Below, one piece after another: positions 36,645 through 48,730 of a stretch of DNA of 64,000 nucleotides (position 1 is its first letter; every line of letters begins with the position of its first letter). The notes beneath the pieces are model-generated. The model saw nothing but the letters and a program-made list of their open reading frames with translations. It ran no database searches and was not told the DNA's origin. The position numbers were made by a program, and so were the translations under genes. The DNA is from Microvelia longipes (Eukaryota > Arthropoda > Insecta > Hemiptera > Veliidae): NCBI GenBank assembly GCA_018340805.1, contig JACMZG010000008.1:25096861-25160860 (forward strand), written 5' to 3'.

Positions 36645-36860
36645 CTAGAGATGGCATGCCCTATTTCCATACATTGAGAGGCTTGAAATATCTTTTTGGG
36701 GCGCTCAGGGACTCTGATTAACCTTATTGTAACCTACTCTAAGATTGTGATTCGGTTATAATAAATTAATCGCTGTTGGCTTATTAGTTGTTTATTTCCT
36801 ATCCATTATCTTTACTTTAGTATATGAATACCTAATTTCTTAGACAATTTAAAGATCGAA
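36645..36860 (+). repeat. Interspersed repeat family C, copy 2
   Basis: It matches 9500-9660 (TACATTGAGAGGC, CTCAGGG, GGTTATAATAAAT) and possibly continues to the TTAGACAATTT block shared with about 9940. Confidence 0.6.
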
Positions 36861-37887
36861 ACTAATCAATGAAGAATAAACTTAAAAACGGCAAACAATT
36901 ATAAAAACTAGTCTCAATAAACAAATAATACTGTTTGAGCAAAAAATATATACTTAATTAATTTTAAAGGATAGGAATTTACGAAAATACTAGATTAAGG
37001 ACTAGAAGGGTAATTAGCACAGTAGAAGTCAGTACACTGATTTACTTCAATTACTAATTTACATCAATCAAACATAAATACTATGCAAGATTTTTACAGC
37101 TGAATTCTGTTAATTCCGTCGACCTATGATTTACACAATTAATTCAGCAATAAAAGCTGAAGAATCCGTCAATTTACACATCGCTACCGCGTCGAATATT
37201 GCATTTAAATAAATTCGTCATTGGCTTTGCAATGAAATAATATCTTACTAACAAGTTTAAGCCCTTTACACACTCTCTCTGTGTCGCTCTCTCTCTCTCC
37301 CGCAACAATTAATGATAATAATAAAATATTATAAATGATAAAAAAAGTTGAGAAATGTTTATATAAATATTGTCCTTGTAAAAGAAAAATGCTGCTACCA
37401 CCGCCCATATATATTTAATATCATAAATAAGTAACAATAATGAGACAAATTGACTCAACTCGAGAATAGACATTTTTTATAAATAATACAGTCATTACTT
37501 TATTTATAATTAAAATATGTCACATAAACTGTCTTTTTAGAATGAAATATGAATATAACAAGGCAAAGATTAAATTATATTGGGATTTCAATATAATTAG
37601 ATTTTATGATCTATTGTTCTATTAATTCATAATTACGAAGTAATTTAAGAAGTGACGTTAACTAAGAATTTTCTCCATAATGACAGGCAATTAGGCATTC
37701 TAGTTATAACTGATTAAAAATATAATAATTATTTCTTGGTTATAAATTGTTACCAAATAAAATTGAAAAACTAAAGGCTTTCATCCTCTTGGCGGCCATG
37801 CCGCTTTTCTAGGTTTTAAGGTTTTCCTTAAAACTTTGTTTAGTAATTATTGTGAGTTTATGGGGTCATAAATAATAGGTTTTAAGG

Positions 37888-37888
<1 letters not shown>
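36861..37888. other. No gene seen
   Basis: AT-rich, with a short (CT)n tract at about 37,273-37,299. Confidence 0.45.

Positions 37889-37953
<65 letters not shown>
37889..37953. repeat. Compound (TA)n(TG)n microsatellite
   Basis: About 17 TA units then about 15 TG units, the mirror of the CA/TA compounds elsewhere in the window. Confidence 0.95.
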
Positions 37954-37956
<3 letters not shown>

Positions 37957-40900
37957 TGTCGTGGACATCTGCTATAACAAATGATTAATCAATGTTTTGC
38001 TTGAATAAATGGATACTTGATTTAACATGAACAAACGTTAAAGAATAAAAAATAACAGTAACAAGGGAATCGTCAAAACAATCCAAATGAAGATCTGCTA
38101 TTCCCTAGAGTAATATTTATTTCTTTAAATGTGATAAATTCTTAAATAATATTCAAACGCTTAATAAAGCTTATTTAAGGTAGCTTGATCAAACAATTGT
38201 GATATCACGTGTAATGAACAGTATTGTACTATAAGAACGCGATCCAATTGATCCGGTCCAACTTTCAGAGATATCAGTAAAATACAAGGGATATTCTTCT
38301 TCTATATACTTTAATAATTAATGTAAGCATACTATACTGCGTGAGAGAGTAAATAAGCGTCATTTTATACAACAAATTCGCTTAGCGTTAAAGAATGAGT
38401 TTGAACTTAACTTAGGAACATATTTTATGAGCCAAATTGGATACTCAGGTTATACTCTGGCAGGGTTGACAGGATGTGAATGTATGTGCGGCTACCGCCC
38501 TTTTTCTCTAATGGGACAGAAAATTCGCCCCCCCCCCATAAGTTATTTCACCAGATCCACGTTGACTCTGATTCTGTTCGGTCCTTTGTCCGGTAAAATA
38601 CTTACATCTCTGTGCATTATGTTTTAGTGATTAATTTGCTAACTAATCAGAAACATAAGCTAGATGAATCAGGTGAAGAAAACAAAACAGATACCGATAA
38701 GTAATAGTGCCATAGTGCTACTATTTTTTAATACAGATAATACTTATAGACAAGCCCTCAGATCGAGGTCGTGAAACAGTTGTGCTTGCGAGTGCCATGT
38801 AATACTGTATAGATCCTAATCACACCCGAACTTACATCACAAAAACAAATGAATTTTTTTTTAAGTCGTGAAATAGATTTGCCAGATCGAATTTCCAGGG
38901 AAAATGAGGTAGGGGTCATGGAGAGAAAGAGGTGGTTTGCTAAAATGAAGGGACTCACTGATTAAGGATATCTATACATACAAACTTTTCTAAAACAAAG
39001 CTTTTCTGGATCTTTCGAAAGTTTTTTTGTATCGAAAAACTTATGGTTTACGATACATGGTAATTTGCTAATATTTTGGTCATTTACAGTACTTCCTAAA
39101 ACGATTAACTGCTACAGGACAACAACCATATCCCTGCAAAGCGGACTGTAGCGCCAACGCAATGCGTCGGCTATGAGATCGAAGGCTATTGTTTTAAATT
39201 AACATTTAAATGTACTGCAACTGAAAGTTCTGTTAGAGCTAAATGACTTGTGGAAATATTTGTACCAGTCATTATTAGCTTATGAAATGTCAGATTATCA
39301 ACAACTTTAAGAAATAAAGTGATTTGGTAATAATTATAATCTTAGTCATAAAATGCACGAACTGCACTTCATAAACATATTTATCAGTAATGATGCAAAA
39401 ACTAAACAATTCTTCATGCACGTAAATATTCACAACTCCTAACTTTTTTCTTTATATCAGGAATATTTGTCGCTAATAAATTATCAACAATAATATAGTT
39501 TCCCTGATTAGTCACACCTTGTTGAATTTTTCGCTGCTTTTAATCCTGAAATTCCTGTGCATTAATTTTTTTATCGAGCGTTTTTTTAAATACAATATAT
39601 TTGATAGAGTTGTATATTATACACAATGAAAAAATACTTTTCGAAGTATGATACATAAAAGTAAGAAAAGTTCTGACAGCAAATAAAGTAAAGATAAAAA
39701 GAAAGGAAATAATTTATTTAAGTTTTGTTTGATTTAAAGGATAAAAAATGTTGAAATACTATGGTGGTTTGTCATAAACAAATTTAGAGTTAAATATATT
39801 TATTTTCCAAAATAAGTGGTGAATTTTAAAATAGTTTTGTTCATTGGGATATATGAAACGAAAATATATAGTATAGATTAATCTCTGATACAAGTTATTG
39901 TTATATTTATTTAGTAATTTCAGCTTATCTAGAAAGGAAAAACAAAACATATATTTTAATGTTTTTTATTACAAAATGTATAAAGAAATAATTACATTAA
40001 TTCTTTTAATTTATATTTTGTTTCCCTTAATCTACAAAAAAAAGAAAAAATCGAGAAAAATTAAGTCCTTTCTCATCACTGTTTCCTAAATACGGTTAAA
40101 ATGAGACACTAAAATTGTCCACGTTTTGTCCAAAATCATCAAAACTTGATATGAAGTTAACTTTTGTACTGGCTGTATGTATTCTTTTCCGGTGGAGATT
40201 ACCTACAAGGCACTTAGATCCTTTAGGTTGGTCCATTGTGCCCATGAGGCTATATGTATAGATGACACTAAAGTAAGGAACTTCATGGACCAGTCTTAAA
40301 TTGAATTAAAATTAAAATTCAAGACATTACATCGAGAGCAGGAAATGATTCGATTCTAAGAGAATCATACTTAATGTTAATTTTATGTAACTGTTCGTAT
40401 TAACAATTAAATATTATAAACCTATTTTAATTAACAAATTGCCGTAAGTGAATAAGTATAAGTCGACAATACATAACACCATATCATAATACAAAACATA
40501 ATACGCTAATACATCACAAAAGTAACATACTCTGTCAACATATTTAAATTGTAACGCGTTAAACTTAATAATTATAAGGAATAAAAAAATATAATAAAAT
40601 AAATAAAAACTAAGATTGATAACGTATAAACTAACAAGAAATATAATAACTAAAATATAAAAACATATTACTAATAACAAAATATATTAGTATTGGCAAT
40701 AAGTGGGACATTTTTTTATATCTTTGGAATGCGATGTCAATCAATACGGTATGGTTTTGTTAAAACTATTTCTTAATATGCATTTCTGACTGACATTTCC
40801 GTGAATATTGTTTTATAAGGTAATTAATTGATCTTTATAAGCACTAATTAATTATGATTAATAAGGCAAAGATTAATATGCAGTCGTATTTATTATATGT

Positions 40901-41220
40901 AGGAATATGACACGCATAAGTGTCACTTAAGGAAACATTCAATCATTTTAGTAATAAAACAATATTTACTTATTTAATTCACTTTTGTTCGTCATTTTTA
41001 TTTTATAAGTTGCTTCAATATAACTCTAAATCTAAGAATATTTAGATATAGGTCCTTCTATATATTATTATATAGAACTAAACAACAATTTTAAACTAAA
41101 TTCTTTTAGCAAAAAACTATATGATTTAACGATGAATGACAGGTGCTCATAGAAAAGATATTTTTAAGTTTAAAGTAAGCTATCTGCAGGTGGAAAATCT
41201 GAACTAATTTAAATCTCTAA
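37954..41220. other. No gene seen
   Basis: Mostly AT-rich. Slightly GC-richer unassigned patches lie at 38,420-38,600 (with a C10 run near 38,530), 39,130-39,180 and 40,180-40,290. The long hydrophobic frame at 40,414-40,680 (minus) is an artefact of Leu/Ile/Phe/Tyr codons in AT-rich DNA. Confidence 0.4.
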
Positions 41221-41870
41221 TAGTCCAAGAGCCGGACCTGAAAAACGTGACCCATTTTGTACTACTTCAAACCAAATTTTTCTGAAAATATACCTTAAAT
41301 TATGAAGAAAAAACATAATCTCCCTACCCTTTATGAGTGGAGCCCTTCATATGAATGCGCATAATCAAATTTTTTTAAATTCGCACAAATTTCAGTTTTT
41401 TTATATAACTGGTTCCCTGTGGGTCGTGTGCAATGCACGAAGAGAACATGTTTTAAAGCTGACAAAATGCTCTGTTAAACAGGCGTTTAATCATCAAAAT
41501 CAGATGGCTACAATAAAATTTATGCGAATTCATTGAAAAAATATTGGCTTTTTGTAGATTTTTTTGGCCATTTAACAAATGTCATAACTTTAGTTGTAGT
41601 TATCCGCCTTTGACAAAGAAGCACTTGTTTTAAAGGAAATTTCATCAGCTTTAAAAAATCTTCTGTTTATGCCTTACACACAACCTTCCTATCTGTGCTA
41701 ACTGGAATTTGTGCGATTTTTTAATATTTTGAGCGAGCGCATTCATATGAAAGGCTCCACTTTGGACAAACAGACTATTCTTTTTCTTCATAATTTAAAG
41801 TATATTTTCAAAAAACATTTGGTTTAAAGTAGTATAAATGAGTCACTTTATTAGGCCTGGTTTTGGACTA
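41221..41870. mobile_element. MITE with long (about 160 bp) terminal inverted repeats
   Basis: The ends are TAGTCCAA and TTGGACTA. The arms carry matching blocks: ACTACTT.AAACCAAAT, TTAAATTATGAAGAAAAA, GTGGAGCC.TTCATATGAA and TCGCACAAATT.CAG. The interior of about 330 bases has no transposase. A TA at each end is compatible with Tc1/mariner-type target duplication. The short frames over the arms are not genes. Confidence 0.8.
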
Positions 41871-42933
41871 AAATTAATTTTGAACAAATTATGTTTCTGT
41901 ATTGAAGCTATTATACCCGAATTCTTTTCAAATTTCCTTATTGCTACTCTTCATCGAAAACAGGATTTAAAGGGTAATAAGAAGGATCGAAAGAAGATCT
42001 CCGTCCAGTTGAGAACGGTAATGAGAAAGTATATAACATCTATATAAGACTTATATAATGAAATAATAGATACAAAATTTCACAGCTGTAATCAAATTAA
42101 GTGAATAATTACTATACAATAATTACTATAATTTTTCTAGCATAGAACTATTAATAATTATCTTTCGTAATACCAAAATAAGAAATAATTAAGATAGTTC
42201 TACTACATTTAATTTATGAATAATAAAATTATATTAAAAAGTAATCTTACATTAGACGTATGAAGAATTACGAATGCGTGAATTCTGTAATTTACAGAAA
42301 TGCATTCTTCACGTTTAGTTGTATTCTTGCATAAAAATAATACATCTAAACAAATCTAAATAAAGATCTGTTTAAAAAGATCTTCTATTGCCATTGTTAA
42401 ATATGTATCAGTAATAATCACATTCTAATATGTATTTATACAATCAAATCGAACTTTGAATACATTCATCAAATCAGTACAGAACCATTACTAACATGGT
42501 TATTATTTGTTGTATATCATGATATAGTACACGGTATATAATCAGTGTGACGAGATTGTCAGTTAGTTGATTATATTGACAATATTTACAGAATAATCAG
42601 AATGGAAATAGATATTGCATTAAAGTTTATTTTTGCAGAATAATAATGTTGATTGACATATTGTAAACCAAAAATAATAATATTACATTTTAAATTATAC
42701 CAGGATCTACTAAAGGTTGTAGATCCTAAAATGCATGAGTAAACAAATAAAAATAAAATTAGGTATAAATAATATAAGCGTGACGGTTTCATAACAGAAT
42801 TTATACATTAAAGAACTTTATCAAAAAGACATTATCAGCCTTAGGTAAATATTTATACGAATCCAGGATATCATAACAGACCAAAATAACAATATACACA
42901 ACTGAAAATTAAAAAGGTTGTATTTACCGCAAG
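41871..42933. other. No gene seen
   Basis: AT-rich, with nothing recognisable. Confidence 0.45.
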
Positions 42934-43035
42934 TTGAAGAATCAGCTACCATTGATACTTGCTGTTGGATATGAATATCCCTGGACCGGTTTCGGCATAT
43001 CCAACAGCAAGTATCGACAGTAGCTGATTCTTCAA
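42934..43035. repeat. 102-base hairpin with 40-bp arms, miRNA-precursor-like
   Basis: The arms TTGAAGAATCAGCTAC, GATACTTGCTGTTGGATATG and their reverse complement match except for one small internal block of three positions. The loop is about 22 bases. Size, arm length and loop resemble an animal pre-miRNA, but a tiny foldback MITE would look the same. Confidence 0.75.
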
Positions 43036-44496
43036 TATACAACTTATATAGTTAATATAACAAATTACTGTCCCAGCAATAAAAAGTTTTTACTAGTGAT
43101 TTCTAATCACCTAACTAATTGTATGTTTGCTATCACACGAATATAGTGGCACTCATAAATAAATAATATTGTTTAACCTAATAAGACACAAAAACTATTA
43201 AAAATCATACTTAAATAATAATTTGACAATAAAATTTATAACGACATATTTTAAAAATATTTATAAGTAATATCACTAATGTATTAAAGTCAAATTATAC
43301 TTTAAATAGACTAATGTAATCTTATACCCGAAGCTAACTGAATTCGACCGCTTAAAATCAGTCATGAAAATATTATTAAAAAAATTGATGATCATTGACA
43401 TAGTGTTCGGCATGAGACAAATTAAAATACATTTTTTAATTAAATGGTTAGCTATAAATCATAAAAATTTAGTTCAGTTGAAGCTTGTAGTATAAAATAA
43501 TATTATGCTAGCATACAAGGTAAAAAAGCAGTTATAATATCAAAACAATATTATTTAATGACAAAAATAAAGTTTGGTCCTTCAAGCCGGATAAATTTGT
43601 TTTATCATTCATATAAATATCTTATAAAAATTAATACGTACAAAAGAAAGAATAAAATGAGAACACTATAATGGTATCTTTAAATAATGACTGATAAAAT
43701 AACCTAAAATAATTGAATTCGTCATTACTTAGAGAAAAAGTCATTACTTTCGTCATCATTACACATTATAATTTTGTTATTAATCTTCTTTCATAACTTA
43801 TATGAGTTTATTTTTTAAAATCCAAATAATAATCAATACAGTCCTTAAAATTTTATTAAGTAGGATCATTATCATTTTAAAGATCAAACAATAGATTTGA
43901 CAACCCACGCTTCGTATGATCCTAATCGAAATTTGATATCATTTAATTATTAATAAATCGAATATCAGGTCGTGTATTTGTTCTGAGTGTCCTCTAAAAT
44001 GCATTATTACGATTAAACGTGGGAGTCATATTAATTATATCCATGACCTTTATTTTAAATATTTTTAGTATAACTAAAAAATTATAAAGGATGTATTGAG
44101 AAAAAAAAAAGAAAATTAAAAAAAATTAAAATGAGTAAAAAGATATTGAAAGTGATTTAAAGCAAGGGCAATGTCTTTACAGTTTGTATAGATAAGTCCT
44201 AAATTATGCGTAAGTAGTGATACATCATGCTTTGCGCATTAGTCGAAACGTGACCATAACTGTGCGAATAAAGACAAAAGCTCACGCATTATTGTCTGTC
44301 CTTCTTTTATTAAAAGTGTATTTACATTGAATAAGAAGTGTTGGTTTTATAAATAAGTACGAGTTTAACAATGTTATAATTGTTTTGTACTCTAATCAGC
44401 TATTCTAGAATGAGGGTCAGGTAACAAGGATGGATAAGTATGGTATGAGGCTTTTACGTTATTCATAGTTTAAAAATAAGTTTAAAAATTAAAAAC
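43036..44496. other. No gene seen
   Basis: AT-rich, with nothing recognisable. Confidence 0.45.
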
Positions 44497-44860
44497 CATT
44501 TTGTTTTCCCTCATTCATACCGTAGGTACATCTGAAAATCATTGTTTTTTTTTTAAGTAAGAATTCGAAGCAGAGATTGAAATTCAATTATATGTTTGAT
44601 GTGTTTTAAGACCTCCTAAGTGGTTTTTACTAAGTTTTCAGCCTTTATCGGTCTGCGTGCGTCTTATAGTACTGATCAAATATAAGAAAAAATATAACTT
44701 AAAACTTACTACAGACATTACTAGGTCCGTGCTTTCTGGATTTTCTTTAATGACACCATTAATAGCTCAGCTCAGATTTATTTGAAATTTAGCACGCTTG
44801 TAGTCCTATATACTGCCATGAAATTTGCAAATTACATTTCATCGGATGAAATTTATATAA
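44497..44860 (-). repeat. Family A repeat, reverse copy
   Basis: It opens with CCCTCATTCATACCGTAGGT, then AGACCTCCTAAGTGG, a short GTGCGTCT tract, and TAATGACACCATTAATAGCTC. Same order as the reverse copy at 50,018-50,305, more diverged. Confidence 0.55.
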
Positions 44861-45470
44861 TCTTTTTTAAGCATTGGTTCAATATTTCTCGAAAGATTTG
44901 TATATTTTTTTGAATAATTCGGTAGAAATAAAAACTTATCTATTTGAGTTGAAATTTTACAAAAGTAAAAGACAAGAATTCAATTTTTAATTTCGGTTAC
45001 GATATGCATATACGAGTAATAGTAGTAATAGTAATATACGAGTATGCATATACTCGTAATTGTTGTATGTAGAATCGAGCAAGGTCTGTTCGTGGTTGGG
45101 TAACTGTTGGAAATAAAACGTATTTTTTTACGGTTCGTAAAAAATTATATGTACTGCAACATAAATCGGGTGAATTTCATATCCCGAGGATAAGCGTAGT
45201 ATACCGTGCCCTGATAACTGTAAAGTTATTTAAAATCAATATAATTGCAACTCTATCGAAAGTGTAATACCCAGATCTAGTATAAATTATTGAGTTTAAT
45301 TGTACTTGGCATTATAGCAGGCACAAGTCAAAGTCACAAAGAGGTTTTTGTATAACCGTTTGATAGACGTGATGATGACGTGGCCAGCTAGTTGATTTAT
45401 TAAGTTATTGACTCTTCTTTTGGAAACGTTTTTCTCAAAGTTAAAGAAAAAACGTTATAAGAGGTGAAAT
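44861..45470. other. No gene seen
   Basis: AT-rich. A small palindromic cluster of ATGCATATAC(T)GAGTA words lies at 45,004-45,058. Confidence 0.45.
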
Positions 45471-46073
45471 GAGTAGTAAGAATTTGACAGTTCTGCATAT
45501 TCGGCATGGCACAGGAGGAGGAGCGGAGTGAGGTTGAGTAGGAGGAGCAACTCTTTTATAACAGTGAATTTTCAAACAGCTATATCTCCCTCTCTACCAC
45601 CCTCTTTTTACGTAAACAGATCATGAACCCAAACCATGTACGGTTGAACCTGAACCACGTTAAACATGAACCCGAACTATGTTATAGGTTGAACCCGAAC
45701 CCTGTTAGGTTGAACCTGAATCATGTTTGGTTGAACATGAACCACGTTCGGTTGAACCTGACTGAACCATGTTCGGATTCATGCTCAACGTGGTTCAGGT
45801 TCAACCGAACTTGGTTTAGGTGGATTCATGTTCAACGTGGTTTAGGTTCAACCGAACACGGTTTGGGTTCATGGTCAACATGGTTCACGTAAAAAGGGAG
45901 GTAGGGAGGGAGATATAGCAGTCTGAAATTTACACAGTTATAAAAGATTGATCTTGCTCCTTCTCTTACTCCCCCAAATGTGCTGTTATAAAAGAGTTCC
46001 TTCTCTTCAAATTCACCCAGCTCCTCCTCCAGTGCCGTGATGAATATGAAGTACATGTCAAATTCCAACTACT
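45471..46073. mobile_element. Foldback element with tandem-repeat arms (about 600 bp)
   Basis: The whole segment is one imperfect palindrome. The outer arms share GAATTTGACA, GCATATTC/TTCATATTC, GGCAC.GGAGGAGGAGC, AACTCTTTTATAACAG, GCTATATCTCCCTC and TTTTTACGT. The core (45,620-45,890) consists of tandem variants of GGTTGAACCTGAACCACGTT, running in one direction and then inverted after about 45,770. This build is that of foldback (FB/Galileo-like) transposons. It has no transposase. The open frames across it repeat NLNHVR-like units and are not genes. Confidence 0.8.
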
Positions 46074-46305
46074 AAAATGTAAAGACTGTATTACTTTTAT
46101 ACTGAATAAACCTTAGCTTCAACTCTCTAGCATAAACTCACTTGTAGCTACGATGGTAACATACATACACACACACACATACAGACAGCCAACATTGTAA
46201 AAACCACTCAGGATATCTTAAAAACATCATAAACAGATGATAAATGTAAAATCCCGGTTTCGGAATTTTCGCAAGCACAATACTTTTCTTATAGGCACAA
46301 ATTAC
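46074..46305 (+). repeat. Family A repeat, forward fragment
   Basis: It contains CTTGTAGCTACGATGGTAAC, (CA)n, AAAACCACTCAGGATATCTT, AAATCCCGGTTTCGGAATTT and AAGCACAATACTTTTCTTAT. A second 3' end (GCAAACACAATACTTTTTCT, AAATGAGGAAAGTAAAA) lies at 46,429-46,478. Confidence 0.65.
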
Positions 46306-46390
46306 CTCAAACTAATAAATTTAATATGACTTCGGGTTTACACAAAAATAATTTGTATATTTTTGCCAATAAAGAACTTGATTAAATAAA
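46306..46390 (+). repeat. 83-base direct repeat, left copy
   Basis: TTACCTCAAACTAATAAATT, GGGTTTACACAAAA and CAATAAAGAACTTGATT match 46,937-47,020 (TTACCCCAAATCAATAAATA and so on) at about 85%. Confidence 0.7.
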
Positions 46391-46936
46391 TTAAATAAAA
46401 TCAGAAAGACTTTATCGGCATATTTTTTTGCAAACACAATACTTTTTCTATACACCTACGGTACAAATGAGGAAAGTAAAACTTTAAAAATACACTACTG
46501 TTTAGATTAATATGATTTCTTCGCATCAAAAGTCCTATTTATATTAGTGAATTTTCAATAAATAATTACGTTAAAATCATAGAAAATGAAAGATAAATTT
46601 TTTTTTAAAGAAAATCCCGAATTTCAGTGGTTTCCCTCAATTTTATAGACAAATGCCAGGTTGAATCATCAAAAAAGTCAGTCCACAGACTGCATAGGCA
46701 TCCCTTTTTGAAACTGCAAACTACCTTTACAATATAAACATATTCAAAACATCATCAAAAATATCTTTTGACAATATTAAAAAATAAAATAATAATATAA
46801 AAAATAAACACCCAAACCAAAAAAATATAAAATTATCCTTAACCCAAACAAACCCCCTCACACCCCAAAAAAAGTATCAAAATTCATACTACAAAAATAA
46901 CAAATAAATAAATAAAATAAAAATAAAGAGGGATAA

Positions 46937-47020
46937 TTTACCCCAAATCAATAAATATAATATGGATTCGGTTTACACAAAATAAATATTGTATACTTTT
47001 GTCAATAAAGAACTTATTTA
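46937..47020 (+). repeat. 83-base direct repeat, right copy
   Basis: See 46,306-46,390; the copies are 631 bases apart and enclose a family A 3' end. Confidence 0.7.
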
Positions 47021-47507
47021 AAAAAGACAACTCTGATTAAATCTCTATTTAAACCTTATTTAATTTTAGATTTCAATTTATGATATTTTGTTTGGAACCA
47101 CAAAGACTAGAGTGTAAGTCCATCTCCTTACACAAAGAATCTGATCGTGCAATTACTTTTTGTACAGGATAGGTGTAAGAAAGGTAGTAAACAATTCAAA
47201 GGGTATACGTCTACTCGGAGTCCCCTCATTTAATATTAGATGCAAGAAATTTAGATTTTAATAATATTAATTATATTAATTCAGTAATTGAATCGGATTC
47301 AGTCATAAAGTCAAGACAAGATAAAATCTACGGCAGCCCTTTAGTAAATAGTAAAAAGGAATATGGAAGTTTGAAACTATTTAAATGCATTAATTAATAC
47401 GAACACAGTTCGTAATACAAATAAGTGGGAGTAATATTTAGAAAGCGTATTTTACTCCAAGGACGATCAATAAAATAAATACGTAAAATATTCACATAAT
47501 ACACATC
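47021..47507. other. 5' flank of tRNA-Thr, no gene seen
   Basis: Upstream of the tRNA. No TATA-like box can be singled out in this AT-rich DNA. Confidence 0.4.
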
Positions 47508-47581
47508 GGCGCCATGGCTTAGTTGGTTAAAGCGCCTGTCTAGTAAACAGGAGATCCCGAGTTCGAATCTCGGTGGTGCCT
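47508..47581 (+). tRNA. tRNA-Thr (anticodon AGT)
   Basis: All cloverleaf parts are present in 74 bases. The acceptor arm GGCGCCA pairs with TGGTGCC with one G-U pair, and the discriminator base is T. The D arm is GCTT/AAGC, the anticodon stem CCTGT/ACAGG with loop CTAGTAA (AGT at 47,542-47,544), and the T arm CCGAG/CTCGG with loop TTCGAAT. It has no intron. The internal A box (TGGCTTAGTTGG) and B box (GTTCGAATC) are intact. The sequence is close to the insect tRNA-Thr(AGT) consensus. CCA is not encoded, as expected for a eukaryote. A minus-strand frame reading PPRFELGISCLLD is the usual false protein antisense to a tRNA. Confidence 0.98.
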
Positions 47582-47587
47582 CGTATA

Positions 47588-47592
47588 TTTTT
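47588..47592 (+). terminator. Pol III T-run terminator of tRNA-Thr
   Basis: A run of five T, six bases after the tRNA 3' end, on the sense strand. Confidence 0.8.
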
Positions 47593-47728
47593 ACAGCATT
47601 CACCAGCGGTTTTTATGAAAGAGATACTAATAACTGATGATGGATAATTACATATCCTCTATTTATTCTAAAGACGTTAATATACCTTCACATATATCTT
47701 TATTAAAGAAATATTGATATATCTAAAA

Positions 47729-48195
47729 AATCGGGTATGGGGGTACCTCGGAACTTTTCCTCGTCACATCGGATTCGCTACGCTTCATTTCATAAAAATT
47801 GAACTGATGCTGATAATGAGATGCAACTTGGCACATATGTTAGTCTTATACATAACTAAATACGTGCTAAATCTCAATTATGTTTCCGCGTTTTATGAAT
47901 TTTCGAAATTTTTGCTGAGTTATTATAGCGGGTTATTGACGTCATAAAAAAAATTATATTCCGAATAGCACAACTACAGCGGTAGACTAATGTTTTTGCA
48001 AAGTTTCATCTCGTTATATAAATTAACTATAGTAGCGACGATGATAACAGACACACACACACTCACATATAAACAGAAAACTTAAAAAAACCTGAAACGG
48101 ATAATTTTGGTGACATCCCGGTTTCGGATTTTTTTGCAAACACAATACTTTTTCTATATACCTCGGTATTAATGAGGAAAAGTAAAAATAATAAA
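47729..48195 (+). repeat. Family A repeat, best full copy (about 470 bp)
   Basis: Order: AAATCGGGTATGGGGGTACC, ACTTTTCCTCGTCACATCGG, TGCTGATAATGAGATG, CTTGGCACATATGTT, GCTGAGTTATTATAGCGGGT, TTGACGTCATAAA, AGCACAAC, CATCTCGTTAT, (CA)n, CCTGAAACGGATAATTT, ATCCCGGTTTCGGATTTTTT, GCAAACACAATACTTTTTCT and TATTAATGAGGAAAAGTAAA. The first ACTTTTCCTC and the last GAGGAAAAGT are inverted repeats of each other. There is no coding frame and no poly(A) tail. Confidence 0.7.
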
Positions 48196-48339
48196 AAATA
48201 GTGTCATAATAAAGAGATAATAAATCATGATTTTTGAATTGTAGTCCAGTATGTAATAAAAAGTAAAATTTGATATTTATCAAATTAAACTGAAATGATA
48301 GGGTAGTTCCACCAAACATTTCCTGACCTCCGTATATAT

Positions 48340-48730
48340 GACATTTGATAAATATTGTACTTATGATAATAATGAGAAGCGAACTTAGCGTAAAAACTGC
48401 GGTCCAAAATATCCGACTAATTTTTTGCGATTTATAAAATTTCTAAAGGTTTACTGAGTTATTTATGACGATTATTGACATCATATTTTCCAAAAAGCAC
48501 AACGAGATCTAAAGATTGCTTCCCTTACCAAGTTTCACTCTAGGAGTAATAGACACACACATATGCAATGCACACACAGATAAAACACGGTCTAGTCTAG
48601 ACAGAAAACTTAGTATCAGCCTTTCAGTAGGTTGGTCTTGAAACAGATAATTCAGACAAACCTCGGTTTTGGATTTATAGTTTAAACAAAATACTTTTCA
48701 TAGAAAAAAGTACAGAAAAAGTAAAACGAT
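48340..48730 (+). repeat. Family A repeat, forward, diverged
   Basis: It contains AATGAGAAGCGAACTTAGC, TACTGAGTTATTTATGACG, TTGACATCATA, AAAAGCACAACGAGATC, a short (CA)n, GAAACAGATAATTC and CCTCGGTTTTGGATTT, in family order. Confidence 0.6.

Noticed and set aside
40414..40680. 88-codon hydrophobic minus-strand frame resembling a membrane protein
   Set aside because: Composition is what AT-rich DNA gives (Leu, Ile, Phe, Tyr). There is no start context, splice context or family motif.
42821..43042. 73-codon minus-strand frame
   Set aside because: It reads through the 102-base hairpin; the symmetric peptide halves come from the inverted repeat.
45623..46068. 89- and 78-codon frames across the foldback element
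   Set aside because: They follow the tandem repeat in both directions and show no conserved domain; the palindrome explains them.
47394..47603. 69-codon minus-strand frame with PPRFELGISCLLDRR
   Set aside because: It is antisense to the tRNA-Thr gene; this peptide is a well-known false prediction from tRNA genes.
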